From assembly GCA_015501595.1 (NCBI GenBank), contig JADNRX010000002.1, positions 124,001-188,000 of the forward strand: 64,000 nt of DNA, given 5' to 3'. Positions 11,573 to 26,995 of this stretch are shown in pieces. Position 1 is the first letter of the stretch. Each line of letters begins with the position of its first letter. A program made the translations under genes and the position numbers. The DNA is from Hymenopellis radicata. Taxonomy: Eukaryota > Basidiomycota > Agaricomycetes > Agaricales > Physalacriaceae. Under the pieces are notes generated by a model, which ran no database searches, had not been told where the DNA came from, and saw nothing but the letters and a program-made list of their open reading frames with translations.

Positions 11573-14500
11573 TTAACGCCTCCGGCTACTCCGTAGTTTG
11601 GGCTTGTCCTCAGGAGGATGCTCATCCTTCAACTCAAATACCACACCCGGCCTACGCACTTTGAGTTTTCCATTACGACGATGACTGCTCTCTGCGTTGC
11701 TCCACTCCCTGGCAGCGACGACAGGATCACGAACAGGCGGAGGCGGCGCAGGGTTCGAACTCAGCATCGACGCCGTAGGTGATCCAACAACGGTATTCGT
11801 CTACCAGAGAACATTCAGCCTAGATGCCAGGAAAGTGAGGACTAGACTTACAGCTGTCCCATGGAGGGCCTCCAGCGAAGCTCCCGAGACAGTACGATGT
11901 CTTTTGGATGAAAGATATTTGAAGGGGGTGAATGACGACGAATGATGCAAGTTGGACCCAGGCTGCGTAGTCTGTGGAGGGGGAGCAGAAGTGGGAGGCG
12001 GTACTGCTACTTTTGATGACAACGGCTTCTTCGAGCTTGTAGCATTACTAGAACGTTCCTCCTTGGATACAGGGGTGGACGACACCAAAGGCGCTCGCAC
12101 CATAGCCGGCGTGGATACGGCTTTTGACTTGAATATGCCCAGAAAACTCTTCTTTTTCGACTCGTGAGTCTGAGAACCAAGAGACCCAGAGAGAGACGTC
12201 CGTGACGGTGTTTTCTTCAACACGGACGCCGCTAGGGACGAAGGAGTTTTCATAATAGAGTCATGGGATGGTGTACGTGCAATGGGAGTCGGGGCTGTAT
12301 GTCGGGGTTGAGACGTCGACGCCAGTGGACGAGTAAGGCTGATGGACGATGGTCCTGTTTGGGTTGTGGGCGCTGTTACTACATGGGTATTTTGGGGTAA
12401 TGATACACTGTTCTGTTGGTGGAGTTGCGACGACGAGGGATAAGAAGCAGCAGACGGACGGTGGACAGCTTGTGATGGTGGTGGTACATTGCTAGCGGAA
12501 ACAGAGCTGGAGCGAGTGGCATAAGAGTCGTAAGAGGTCGTGGCAGATCTAGACGGAGGGGTTGTGTTGGAGGGTGCAGACGGTGATGGGCCAGGCGGGG
12601 TGGTATTACTGTGATCTGCGCCATACGTAGGTTGTGATGATCTGGGTGATGAGTTCTTCCAGCCCCCCTCTGCAGGAACCTTGTGCTTGCTAGAGTCGAT
12701 CGCCGGAGTCGGCGCGCCCGCTCTGTGCATACGCAATGAAGCAGCTTCAGCTTCATGTCTCGAAGCTACGGGTTCCACAATGGGTGCAGAGCGTGTAATA
12801 TGAGCTTCAGGGTGGGCAGGTATCGCAAATGCTGTCGCTTGGAGGGGAGGTGCATCTCTCGATGCCTCTTGCTGGGGGTCCCCTCGTCTGAGAAACTGAG
12901 GATGTTGGGTGATATGCGATGGTTCCTGGGCGCTGAGAGATTGCTGGCGCGCGTCGTAATCCCACGGAGCAGAACCCGATTTCTGGACGGCCGACATGTA
13001 CTTCGTGTTGTTCGTCGGCGAAGTTAATAGGTCCGTCAATATTGGATGGCGGTAGGGTTTAGGCGTGGACATGTCCCTTGGAGGAACTGCACTCTGGTCA
13101 GCAGACGTGGAGGGGACGTCATATTTCACCTCAGCTACGCTGAAAGCATGTTGCTGGGGTGGCGCAGTCGAAGGACCTCGGAAATTGTCCCTAAGGGATT
13201 GATACTGTGAAGACGAAGACGCCTGTTGCGCAACCGGAGTAGGCAGGGGATAAGATGTACTGGCGATGTGATTGGCACTCGACGGATATTTGGAGGCTGT
13301 ATCCGTCATATCAGGTCTCAATGGCTGCATACCCTTTGTCATAGAAGAATTGCTGTCGGCTCTTGGTCGTTCAGGTGGAAAAGCAAACGACGCCGAGGCA
13401 AGTGGCGTAGCTACACCAGATCGCTGGGGCGGGAAAGGTGTACGAGGAGCAGATTGTGCATGAGAAAGCCTGTCTTGTTGTTGATCAGTGAAGGCAGCCC
13501 GAGCAAGTGCACTTGTGTCGATTGTTGGCTTAGAGTGGTTTTGGGAGTAGCCCGCAGCGGTAGAAGGACGCTGCAGACTGGCACCGACGGCAACGTGCGA
13601 CGCAAACGAGGGTAGTTGGTTGATAGAAGAGGACATTGGAACAGGTCTGGATGAATCATCTCTTCGAAAGGCCATGGAAGTGGACGAGCGAGGTATGGAT
13701 GCGCCGAGGTTGAGGTTGGGGGCGGCAGCGACGTCCGGGTTGAAGTGTAAAGGAGAAAAAACAGCGCGAACCTCGAAAGTATTATCGGCCGGAGAAGGCA
13801 ACAGTACATCACCCTTGTGTCTAATAAGTATGGAGAACAAAGATAATGCTAGAATGCGCACCTGGTAAGTAGTTCGAACTTTGCTTCCAGCGACTTCATT
13901 GGAAGCTTTATGAGTCTCACTCGACCTTCGATGACGGATAGAGTCACTCTCGCCGGTGTCCCGCTTTGAAAGAGATGACTTGCTTGTCGAGTGCGAGGTT
14001 AGAGGCTGAGCACTGGCGGAGGCCTGACTTTGCACAACAGTGGGAGGGGTGTATTCGGCTGATCTCAGAACTCCATATTCATCTTTGGTCTGCACACGAT
14101 TAACAATGCCAATCACGGGCCAGTGGTGAAGACGCTGACCTTTTCTTGCAGGGAACGTTTTCCTGGTGAAGATTTGGTTATAACAGGGGAGTCACGCGGG
14201 GGTGTGGTAACGTGTGGAGGTGCGACGCCGACCCCAAGTCCATTGTGTGAAGTGGGACCAGTAACAGGTGGCAGAGTTGGAGGAGGAAAAGCTCTCGAAG
14301 GCGCCTCCAAGGATGAGCTATCGTCCTTGCGAGGAGTAACTTCGCGACTACTACTGGAATAGTCTGGGGCGGGTACTGCAAATTTCTCCATATTGACGGG
14401 CGTGCCTATAACTTGCCTTGGATCGGTTCGAGAAGGATTCGCAGATGTAATGGTCTAGATAGACTAAGCGCGCGAAACCGATAGACGGCAGATACTTACG

Positions 14501-16145
14501 GAATGAGTATTGGAAGGTTGAGGTCGAGGAACACTGGATTGTAGCATCGAATCTCGATGTCGCTGATAATGGTTTCAATAATTTTTGTCAAGACTACAAA
14601 CCAAGAATGCATACCTGTTTCTCCTTTTTACTCGCTGAGTCGCTATCCATCATGACAGTCTGATAGTCAAGTCCGGGAGCTTGAACATTTGCCAGAAACG
14701 GAGACGAGAGCGGACGAATGGGGGGTTCGTATGTTGCCAACGAGGCTACGACAGGAGGATATTGCCTACTTTCCTACAAACAACTTCTGAGTTGCATAGA
14801 GGCTAACATGGAGAAATGTTACCTTGGTCAAAGAATCTGTTCGATGTCTGCGATGCCTGGAAGAGGAATCAGGCTTCGGTCTGGCGCTGTCAGAGCTTTC
14901 GTAGTCATCGTAAGATCGAGTGGGAACTGGTACAGTTCTGGGTTTGGCGTCACGGGCTTCACGAGACGATGCATGCCTTTCCCGCTCCTCCGTATGCCTC
15001 TCTCTCTCAGCATGGCGACTAGTTGATGCATCGTGCTTACGATCGCTGTCGCGTCTGTCGCGCTCTGCCTCGGGTCTGCTGGAGGCTTTCTCCACATCTG
15101 AGCGCACTCTGCGCTCACGGTGCCTCTCACTCTCCTCTTTAGGCCGTTCCCGTTCCTCCCTGGGTCGCTCACGCTCGCGATCCTCGGTTCTCTTCCTTCT
15201 GCTCTTCTCCACATCCGAGTCATCCCTGCGCCTCTCTTTCTCGTCCTCCTTCCGGCTTTTGCTCTTTTCCCTGTCCCTTTTCTTCTCCCGTTCCCGCTCT
15301 CTTTCCCATTCGGTCCGTTCCGTCCTCTCAGACGGACGAACAGAGTCAGTGTCTTTGTGACTGCGATGGCTCTTTGTTAGAGGAACGCCGACGATATCAA
15401 TGGAATCAGACGGGGGTTTCTCCTTTGGTTTCTTGGGCGGTTCTGGTGGTAGCCATATCTGAGGGTTAACGGTAGCAGTGGTTGGGTCCGTTCGACTTCT
15501 CGAGTGACCACTTCTGTCTTTGTGTTGTTTGCTCGAGACATGAGCGTCTTCGGATGTCGGTGGCATCCAAAACTCCGGTTGTGCTGGATTGGGAATCGTT
15601 CGGCTGCGAGCATAGGTGTGCTTCAGAGCTGGTTTGGATGAAGGAAGGGAGGAGTATTGGGAGACTGGTATCGGTGTAGCTGTAGGGTACGACCTAGGCT
15701 GCTGAGTGGGTTCGTAGACCGGATACTGCTGTGTAGTTGTGCTTGTCGCGTGATGGTAACTGGTAGACGGGGTTGATGCTGAATGGAACGGCGCCGGAGC
15801 CGAAGTAGAGTGTTTAGGTTTGTGCGGTTGCGCATACGGCGCGGCAGCGCTCAGTGCACTTGGGCCGACCGTCGGAACAGCCGACTGGCTCTTGTGAGGC
15901 TTGGAGGACGATGTCGGCGCTGCCTGACTCGTTGTTGGATGTGCCGTCCGACGAGTTGACTTGTCCGTATCGCCAGTGCCCTTGGCCCTGACCTCCACAT
16001 AGTCGGACGCCCGTGTAACCTTGGTAGGTCTTGCTGGGTCTGAGGGCTGGCTCGGGGGAATCCAGATTTTGTAGGCTTTCGCGCTGGGCTTGGTTGCAGG
16101 TTCCGCTGGTTTGTCTTGCTTGCGGTGCTGGAAGAAACTCTTCAT
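11573..16145 (-). CDS. Large intrinsically disordered Ser/Pro-rich protein with a charged Arg/Glu/Asp block
   Basis: The first exon (16145 to about 14834) starts MKSFFQHRKQDKPAEP and ends in DSLTK before a GTAACA donor. It contains two tryptophan motifs (YKIWIPPSQ and PQIWLPPEP) and a block of about 120 residues dominated by R, E, D, K and S (15010-15330). Later exons encode VVASLATYEPPIRPLSSPF, then KFAVPAPDYSSSSREVTP, then the very long exon from about 14050 to 11850 (KTKDEYGVLRSAEYTPP, HKGDVLLPSPADNTFEV, KKSFLGIFKSKA), and a basic C-terminal exon ending at 11573. The phase of the junction near 14760-14834 does not fit, so either a base is missing or there are two genes. I recognise no catalytic domain and assign no function. 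A nuclear or scaffold role is possible but is only a guess from composition. Confidence 0.6.
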
Positions 16146-17575
16146 TCAGCGGAAACACTGGAAATGAACTGCCCGCTTCCGCCCGACAGAAAGAAAGGCC
16201 CCGGCGACAAAGATGGCAAAAGAGAGCGGAGTGGTCGTGTCGACATGAGGCCAACTGATGAACCCACTTTAGGCGACATCTCTTCATTGACATCAGCCTT
16301 TGGGTCGGTCATTCTCGGGCGCATCTGGGCGCGGGTATAACGAGTAATTTTTCACAGCTTTTTATTCAAAAATAAGTAATAGAGGTACATTAAAAGCGGT
16401 GGAATATGTACGCCGATGCACCATACGACTAGGTCGTCGAAATACCGCTGTAGCAGCGTCGAGATCACGTCTAAAGGTACGAAGGCTATGCCAGACACTG
16501 TCAAAAGGCAACCACAGACCACCAGAAAACCTGGTACCCAAAGCGCCCACCAAACCGAATCCAGAACGGACCCGATTCAGAAAATGAACAATAAAAGGCC
16601 CGCTATAACACGATTTTGACTCATTACCGACAGTAGACAGCGGAAAGGCTGCTGAAGATTCGTAGAATCGTCCTGTGTCGACATAATTTAAGGATCGTGG
16701 TTGAAAAGCAAGGGAAAAATCAAGGCGAGAAATTTATAGCCAGCTTCGGCAAACGCCGGTTCGTATCATCCTCGTGTTTAACTTCTCTTGAACATTCACT
16801 GCTTGCATGAGGCAGTCTTTATCTGGGAGAATACGCATCTGGGTACTTCATACTGCTGGGCCTCACAATATTCCGCGTCTTATATCGTAAAGTTGCGTCT
16901 CAGAACGTCGACCCTTATCGAACCTGGCTCTACCTTTGCCCATTGCACTCGGAGCTAGACTAAGACTTTGTCGACTGGGATTTCTCCTTTTTCCCAGTGC
17001 GTTATGAGAAAGTGAAGTATGATCCCCTTGGAGATGGTTCTAATGTGTATGTAGACAGCATAAAGTCATCGCTTTCATTCAAGACGTCAACACCGCCTCT
17101 TCCGAGTCTTCGCCTTGTGTTCCAACTGAAGTCACTTGCCTGTTGACTTTGCCTTGCTGATGAGCGCCCACGCTACATCTAGTAATTATGCTTGAGCTGT
17201 GATTTCGTCTCAATTGCGACGCGTCCGTAGTCCCGAGGTACTGCCATGGATGACGTACTCAAATGTTTTCCGATTTCTCGTCGAGTACTTAGCATCTCGC
17301 TACAGCTATCTATAGGTAGACGTATATTGATGTACTAAAGACCGAGTAAGAGCTGAAAGCGCCGACATGTCAAGACCACGGTTTATCAGACTGCCGAGGA
17401 GCGGCATATGCAGTAGAGTATGTAAGCTTTGTCATTGCCTTGCATCGACACCAGAGTCTCTGCCTATATCTGGCTTTCCTTTCCCCCATTGTACCATTCT
17501 TTCTTGTCGTCCTTGAACAGGACTGTTTCCCTTTTCACACCAGCGCCTTTCCCCGACATTCTCTCTGCCCGACCC
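16146..17575. promoter_or_regulatory. Long divergent intergenic region
   Basis: This 1.4-kb space separates two divergently transcribed genes, the disordered protein (-) and the USP7-type protease (+). It must hold both promoters. Short open frames at 16362-16619 look spurious. Pyrimidine-rich DNA with CCTTTCCCCC-type tracts lies just before the + strand start, as often seen near fungal transcription starts. No repeat or RNA gene was recognised. Confidence 0.45.
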
Positions 17576-21809
<4,234 letters not shown>

Positions 21810-21984
21810 TCGAATATTGTGTACGACGTTTTTTGTGTTTGGATTCGGGATCGTTATTACTACACATCTCACTCACGCTATTTGTTTCACCATTGTACTT
21901 TTTCACTTGCTCAATTACAGTAAATTCTCGGCTCTGCCATGTACCATGAAATTATCATACTGCGCCGCAAGGCTACAATGAAGG

Positions 21985-22922
21985 CTAAATAAATAAATAA
22001 TGCGTCTGGATCATTTGCGTTTTTTTGGCTTTCTTGGCCTACAGTACCCATGTTAGACTTGAAGTGATCCCAGACGGTGCACTTACATTTTTGGAAGGTG
22101 ATTTGCCTTCACCGTCACTAGAGGCTATGCTGTCGGCGCTGGAGCTGATGACCGGTGGTTGCAGGGTGCCGTTGTTGGGTGGCGGATTTGACGTGCCGTT
22201 CGCAGGTTTAGGTGGCGTAATTAGTGAGGATGGGGAGGGAGAACGTGCAGGGGGAGTCGATCCAGACGTGTCACTGCGCCTGGTGGCGGAGGACCAACAC
22301 CAATGGTGAGTTTTGCCTTGACACCATACTTGGTTTCTGAGGTAGCGTCAACACATTGCAGGATAGAAAACATGTGTAAACTCGCCTAGTTTGGCCTTGT
22401 TCTGGTTGATTTGTTCAAAAGACGCACGAATCCTGTCGTTTGCGATGACCTCGTTTGCAGTCCCGAATATGAGCTCTCCCCATCGCGGCAAGTAGGATTC
22501 TGCTTCCGCAATGACCTCCGAGACCTCTCCTTCTAGTTCTTTTTCGGCGGCGAGCAGACTGTTCCACAAATCGTCACCAATGGAGCCCTTCTGGAGCAGA
22601 TTCTGCAATGCAGGTTTGTCTTCGCGGACTTTGAGAACTCTGAGAACGTCGGCTACTGCACGGCGGACCAGGGCGGCTTTGAGGATAGGCTCTGGGGTGG
22701 GTGGGTCTGATTTCTGTAAGAGAGTGACATATGTGTTGCGCTCGACGTGTGGCGGGAAATACGGTTCGAATGGCTGGGCTACACAACGCGTATAAGGGGC
22801 TCATTAAATGGAGGTGAATGCGAGGACATACAAGCAAGACGCTTCCGGTAGAAATGACTGAACACAAAGAGCGACCCAAAGACGAGCACCACATAGGCGA
22901 CGGGTACCAGGATGGACGCCAT
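21985..22922 (-). CDS. SEC66: Sec62/63 complex subunit Sec66 (Sec71), one apparent frame break
   Basis: Exon 1 (22922-22832) encodes MASILVPVAYVVLVFGSLFV, one transmembrane segment, then FSHFYRKRLAS. Exon 2 from 22778 gives QPFEPYFPPHVERNTYVTLL, ILKAALVRRAVADVLRVLKV, ALQNLLQKGSIGDDLW and WGELIFGTANEVI, ending in FEQINQNKAKLG. After a short intron near 22330, YGVKAKLTIGVGPPPPGA leads into a Pro/Ser-rich tail. The tail is in frame only if one base is missing near 22270. A last exon encodes a Lys-rich end with the stop at 21985. Sec66 belongs to the ER membrane complex for post-translational translocation. Its start is 185 bp from the divergent citrate synthase start. Confidence 0.86.
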
Positions 22923-23107
22923 GGCGGTGAAGAGGAATAACGTCGAGCGACGTGGAAGGTGAGAGCCAGAAATGGAAGGCGACAGTGCCGAACGGACCAA
23001 AATGTGATGCCGAGCGGCAGCCAGGCATATGCAATTACCCCGGACCCCAGATCGGTTAAGAGAGCGCAATTCTGGGTTACGCTCGCCTACTATCCCTTTG
23101 CCCCAAT

Positions 23108-25300
23108 ATGTTGTGCCATCGAACGCTCGCTATCTCTGCCAGGCATTCCCATGTCCGCCTCGCGTCGACACAGGTAGCTATCCAGCTCTGCACACCGCGT
23201 TCACCACTGACACAGGCGTTGTTAGTCGTTGAAGGACGCTATCAAAGCCGCCATTCCTCAGAAACAGGAGCAGCTCAAACGCCTTGTCAGTCAACTGGTG
23301 GTGTCGTTTCATTATGTGGCTGCTTATCCTTCTCCAGAAAACTCAGCACAGCGGTAGCACCCTTGGGGAGGTCAAGGTAAGCCCTATCTTTCTACGACCG
23401 CTGCCGCATACGCTAACGCTGCCCAAGGTGGAGAATGTCATTGGCGGAATGCGAGGACTCAAAGCGATGCTTTGGGACGCGTCCGTCCTTGATCCGGAAG
23501 AGGTGAGCATACTACTTGCACCACCGTGTCATACGTGCCAACTCTCCCAAGGGCATTCGGTTTCATGGCCTCTCCATCCCCGATTGCCAGAAGCAACTTC
23601 CCCCGGCTCCAGGTGGAAAAGAAATCATAGCCGAAAGCATGCTCTGGCTCCTTCTGACGGGCAAAGTTCCTACCGAGGCCCATACCCGCGCCCTCTCTCG
23701 TGATCTCGTCGAGCGCGGTAAACTACCGTCGTTCGTGGAAACACTTGTCGACTCGTGAGTCTATTGCACAGTGCATGCGTGATGGTACATCTTTCTTCCC
23801 TAGATTCCCCAAGACACTACATCCAATGACCCAACTCGGCATGGCCGTCGCGTCCCTAAACCATGACAGCTTGTTCCAGTCCGCATACGAGAAGGGGATG
23901 AAGAAATCAGAGTACTGGGAAGCCACGTTGGAGGATTGTCTCAACCTTATTGCACGGCTCCCCGCACTGGCCGCTCGCATCTACCGGAATGTCTATTATC
24001 CTGGCCGGCAGATGCTCGAACTTGACAGCAGTCTGGATCTAGTTGGTACGTCCAATCCACTCATATGACCTGAACCTTCTGACTCTGTTTGTAGGCAATT
24101 ACTCGCGTCTGCTTGGATATGGCGACAACCACAGCCTGACGGAATATCTGCGTCTGTACATTGCCCTCCACGGCGATCATGAAGGAGGAAACGCGTCTGC
24201 GCATACAGCTCGTGAGTCTGGATTGCCTACCTGTGAACGGGGCATTTGACGCGTCATGACAGATTTGGTTGGGTCGACACTCTCCGATCCGTATCTGTCG
24301 TATTCCGCTGCATTGTTCGCGTTAGCCGGTCCTCTCCATGGGTGAGTACGCGTGCCTCGGTGTACTTATGGTTGTTAATTGACCATAATGTTACAGCCTT
24401 GCTAACCAAGAAGTTCTCCGATGGCAAATGGCCATGCAGAAGGAAATTGGGGAAGATGTGACTCATGATCGAATCAAAGAATACCTATGGAAGACCTTGA
24501 AAAGTGGACAAGTGGTTCCAGGGTAATATCCATCATTCTTTCTGCTTCGCCTTCTAACTTTGCACCTCAAGATATGGGCATGGTGTTCTCCGCAATCCCG
24601 ACCCTCGCTTCATCGCACTGCAACAATTCTGCGATTCAAAGCCTGAACTCGAAGAAAGTGCAATTGTTCGCCTTGTCAAGAGAGTACGTCGTGAAGGATG
24701 TGCCGCGACAATGTAAACTGACGATTGGTTCGACAAGACATACGAGGTGGCACCTGGCGTATTGAAGGAGCATGGAAAGGTGTCTATTCTTCCTCATTGT
24801 TGCCGCAAACCGTTCACTGAGGAATGCTCAATAGACCAAGAATCCCTACCCGAATGTTGACGCCACATCAGGTATGTCTACTGCTCGTGCACGGGTATGA
24901 AATGTTGACAGTATCGGTTAGGCTGTGTGTTGCATCATTACGGCCTGAAGGAGTTTAAGGTATGCCTAATGAAGCGCTCGTCGCGATGTCGAAATTGAAC
25001 GTGTTTCGCAGTACTACACTGTCATCTTTGGAGTGTCAAGAGGTAATTTGAACGTCTCTTTTGATTTGACCAAGTATTGAATGTTTCTATAGCTTTGGGA
25101 TGTTTAACTCAACTTGTTTGGGCTCGAGGTTAGTACTGTCTCGTACTGAAGACAATCTGACTGATTAATGTACGACAGCCCTTGGATTGCCCCTCGAGAG
25201 ACCGAAATGTGCGCGTTATTATTGTTTATCAGTGAATGAAAACTAACCCTCATTCATAGCGCTGTCTCTTGATGCGATAGAACAGCTGGCGAAAGCATGA
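23108..25300 (+). CDS. CIT1: Citrate synthase, mitochondrial
   Basis: Exon 1 (23108-23173) encodes [20 protein letters not shown], a basic, hydroxylated presequence fitting mitochondrial import. Exon 2 (23226-23289) begins [20 protein letters not shown]. Later exons give [34 protein letters not shown] and [17 protein letters not shown] with the first catalytic His. AGPLHGLANQEV carries the second His and [12 protein letters not shown] the catalytic Asp. The C-terminus is LGLPLERPK followed by [13 protein letters not shown]. The enzyme condenses acetyl-CoA and oxaloacetate in the TCA cycle. All catalytic residues are present and every junction checked keeps frame. Six consecutive exons near the 3' end are only 30-42 nt long. 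It shares a divergent promoter with SEC66. Confidence 0.95.
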
Positions 25301-25541
25301 AGAATAACTTGTTGTACAATTAACTACCCAATGAAGGCCCAGTCGATTTCGACAATTCACACGTACTACAAGTACAACGTCCGATACTAGGATAATCTCT
25401 GGAATAGACTCTGAGAGAGCAAATAAGATTATGAAAGGGAGGCGCGCATAGATAATAAAGACATGAAAAAGAGGGAACAGAAAACGGGTATACTGATATG
25501 ACCACAATTAAAGGCCACAATAATCCCAAAGATGACGGAAA

Positions 25542-26839
25542 CTAGAACCTGCGTGCCTGCTGAGGAGGCTGAGGCTGCATATGCTGCGGGGGAGGGCGGG
25601 GACCAGGACCTGTTGGCATGCCACCGCGCATTTGCTGAGGATGGGGTTGTCTGGCCTGAGGACCGGGGGGACCTCCCATTGGGTATCCTTGACCGGGGGC
25701 GCCATAGCCATTTGGCGGGGGACCTTGGCCTGGAGGAAAACCTCGTTGCTGGGGCATAGGCTGCCCCTGATATCCAGGACCAGGACCTGGACCTGGACGT
25801 CCGCCTGGAGGCAATGTATTAGCGTGTTGAGGAGGACGCTGCTGGGGAGCTGGGGACATATTAGCAAGTCCGCGTGGCGGTGCGCCGCCGCTTGGGCCTG
25901 GGTCACGGAGGGCGACTGGGGCAGGCCGACCGCCTCCATTGGGCACTGCGCCAGTACCCATAGGGGGGGCGGGCGCGGGATTCTTCTCGGCTGCCTTGAC
26001 AATCTCGTCGCTAAGGAATTAAATGAGGCGTGACCAAAAATGATAAACGGCAAAACTTACTCAAGCAGATTGAGGGCTGCGCACAAGACTACCCATTCTA
26101 CGCAGTCCTCGTTTCCCTCGCCCAAGGTCTGCCAGACAGCCTTCTCTTCGGCTGACTTGCCGGTGATGCTGATTCTGGTGCCGCCACCGTTGGGACCGGG
26201 AGGATTCTTCTGAATTTTGCCAAACTCAATACGCTTAGGCGGAATGTTATGTCCAGCATAAGCAAAGTAGAACATGCTCCAGAAACCAGCATTGGGATTG
26301 GGTTTGATATCTGGAAGAGCGGGAGGTCTGCCGAGTCTGGAGAGGGCAGAGAGAGTTTGTAGATGGGCGATATAACACCGGTGTTGGCGATCGACCATTT
26401 GAGGTTACGTGAAGCCTCGCATCGAACAACGCGGGAGCCAGAAGACGACGAATGGCCCGGATCAGATGCGGAAGCTTTGCCAACTTCCTTGGGCCTGGGC
26501 GGGAAGAGCTTGGCGACGCATAGATCACCTTGGGGAGAGGGCGTCAAAAGGTAGTTTTCCGAGTTCTAAATAGACGTGTGAGCGACGGCAGAGCGGGTGA
26601 AGGTGCCACATTACAAAATTGGTATGCAAGTAGGAATATAGGATGTTGGATGGTTGGCCTATGAAGAGTGAGTTGGAGACGACGACTACGGATACCGTTG
26701 CTCTACCGTGTGGCGTGACGATGAGGGTAGGTAGATGATCTGGTATGGGTGGATGGGTTGGGGATGTATAAACCGAGTATATTGCTGTTTAGAACGGTTA
26801 GCAGCGAGCAAGGTAGGGAGGCTAACACTTACCAGCCAT
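25542..26839 (-). CDS. Conserved hypothetical protein with Pro/Gly/Gln-rich C-terminus, one apparent frame break
   Basis: A putative start ATG at 26839 is followed almost at once by a GTAAGT donor. The next exon contains HLPTLIVTPHGRATVSVVVV and LFIGQPSNILYSYLHTNF. The exon after that contains NYLLTPSPQGDLCVAKLFPP and RNLKWSIANTGVISPIYKL. After an apparent one-base loss near 26310 it continues with IKPNPNAGFWSMFYFAYAGH, IPPKRIEFGKIQ and EDCVEWVVLCAALNLLE. The last exon is a tail of about 150 residues rich in Pro, Gly and Gln. The N-terminal part looks like a folded domain I cannot name; the tail is disordered. The junction of the first exon is uncertain by one base. It starts 156 bp from the divergent B56 gene. 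No function is assigned. Confidence 0.6.
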
Positions 26840-26995
26840 TCGTAGTTGGGTATCAAGTTGAAACGGTTGATGTGTGCGTGATGTGATTTTTGTCACACCT
26901 TCTTCCACATCTCGCATCGATCCCGCATCTTGCTCGCTGTTGTCCTCGACAGCGACTCTGCTCTTTTCTGCTCTTCCCCAACGCGTCGCACAGCG
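26840..26995. promoter_or_regulatory. Compact divergent promoter, hypothetical gene and PP2A B56
   Basis: Only 156 bp separate the start codons of the two divergent genes. A CT-rich tract (TCTGCTCTTTTCTGCTCTTC) lies 20-40 bp before the + strand start, a common fungal core-promoter feature. No TATA box is evident. Confidence 0.4.

Noticed and set aside
14920..15360. Ser/Arg/Leu-rich + strand open frames
   Set aside because: They are the complement of the charged coding block of the minus-strand gene, where GAA/CGC-type codons leave few stops in other frames.
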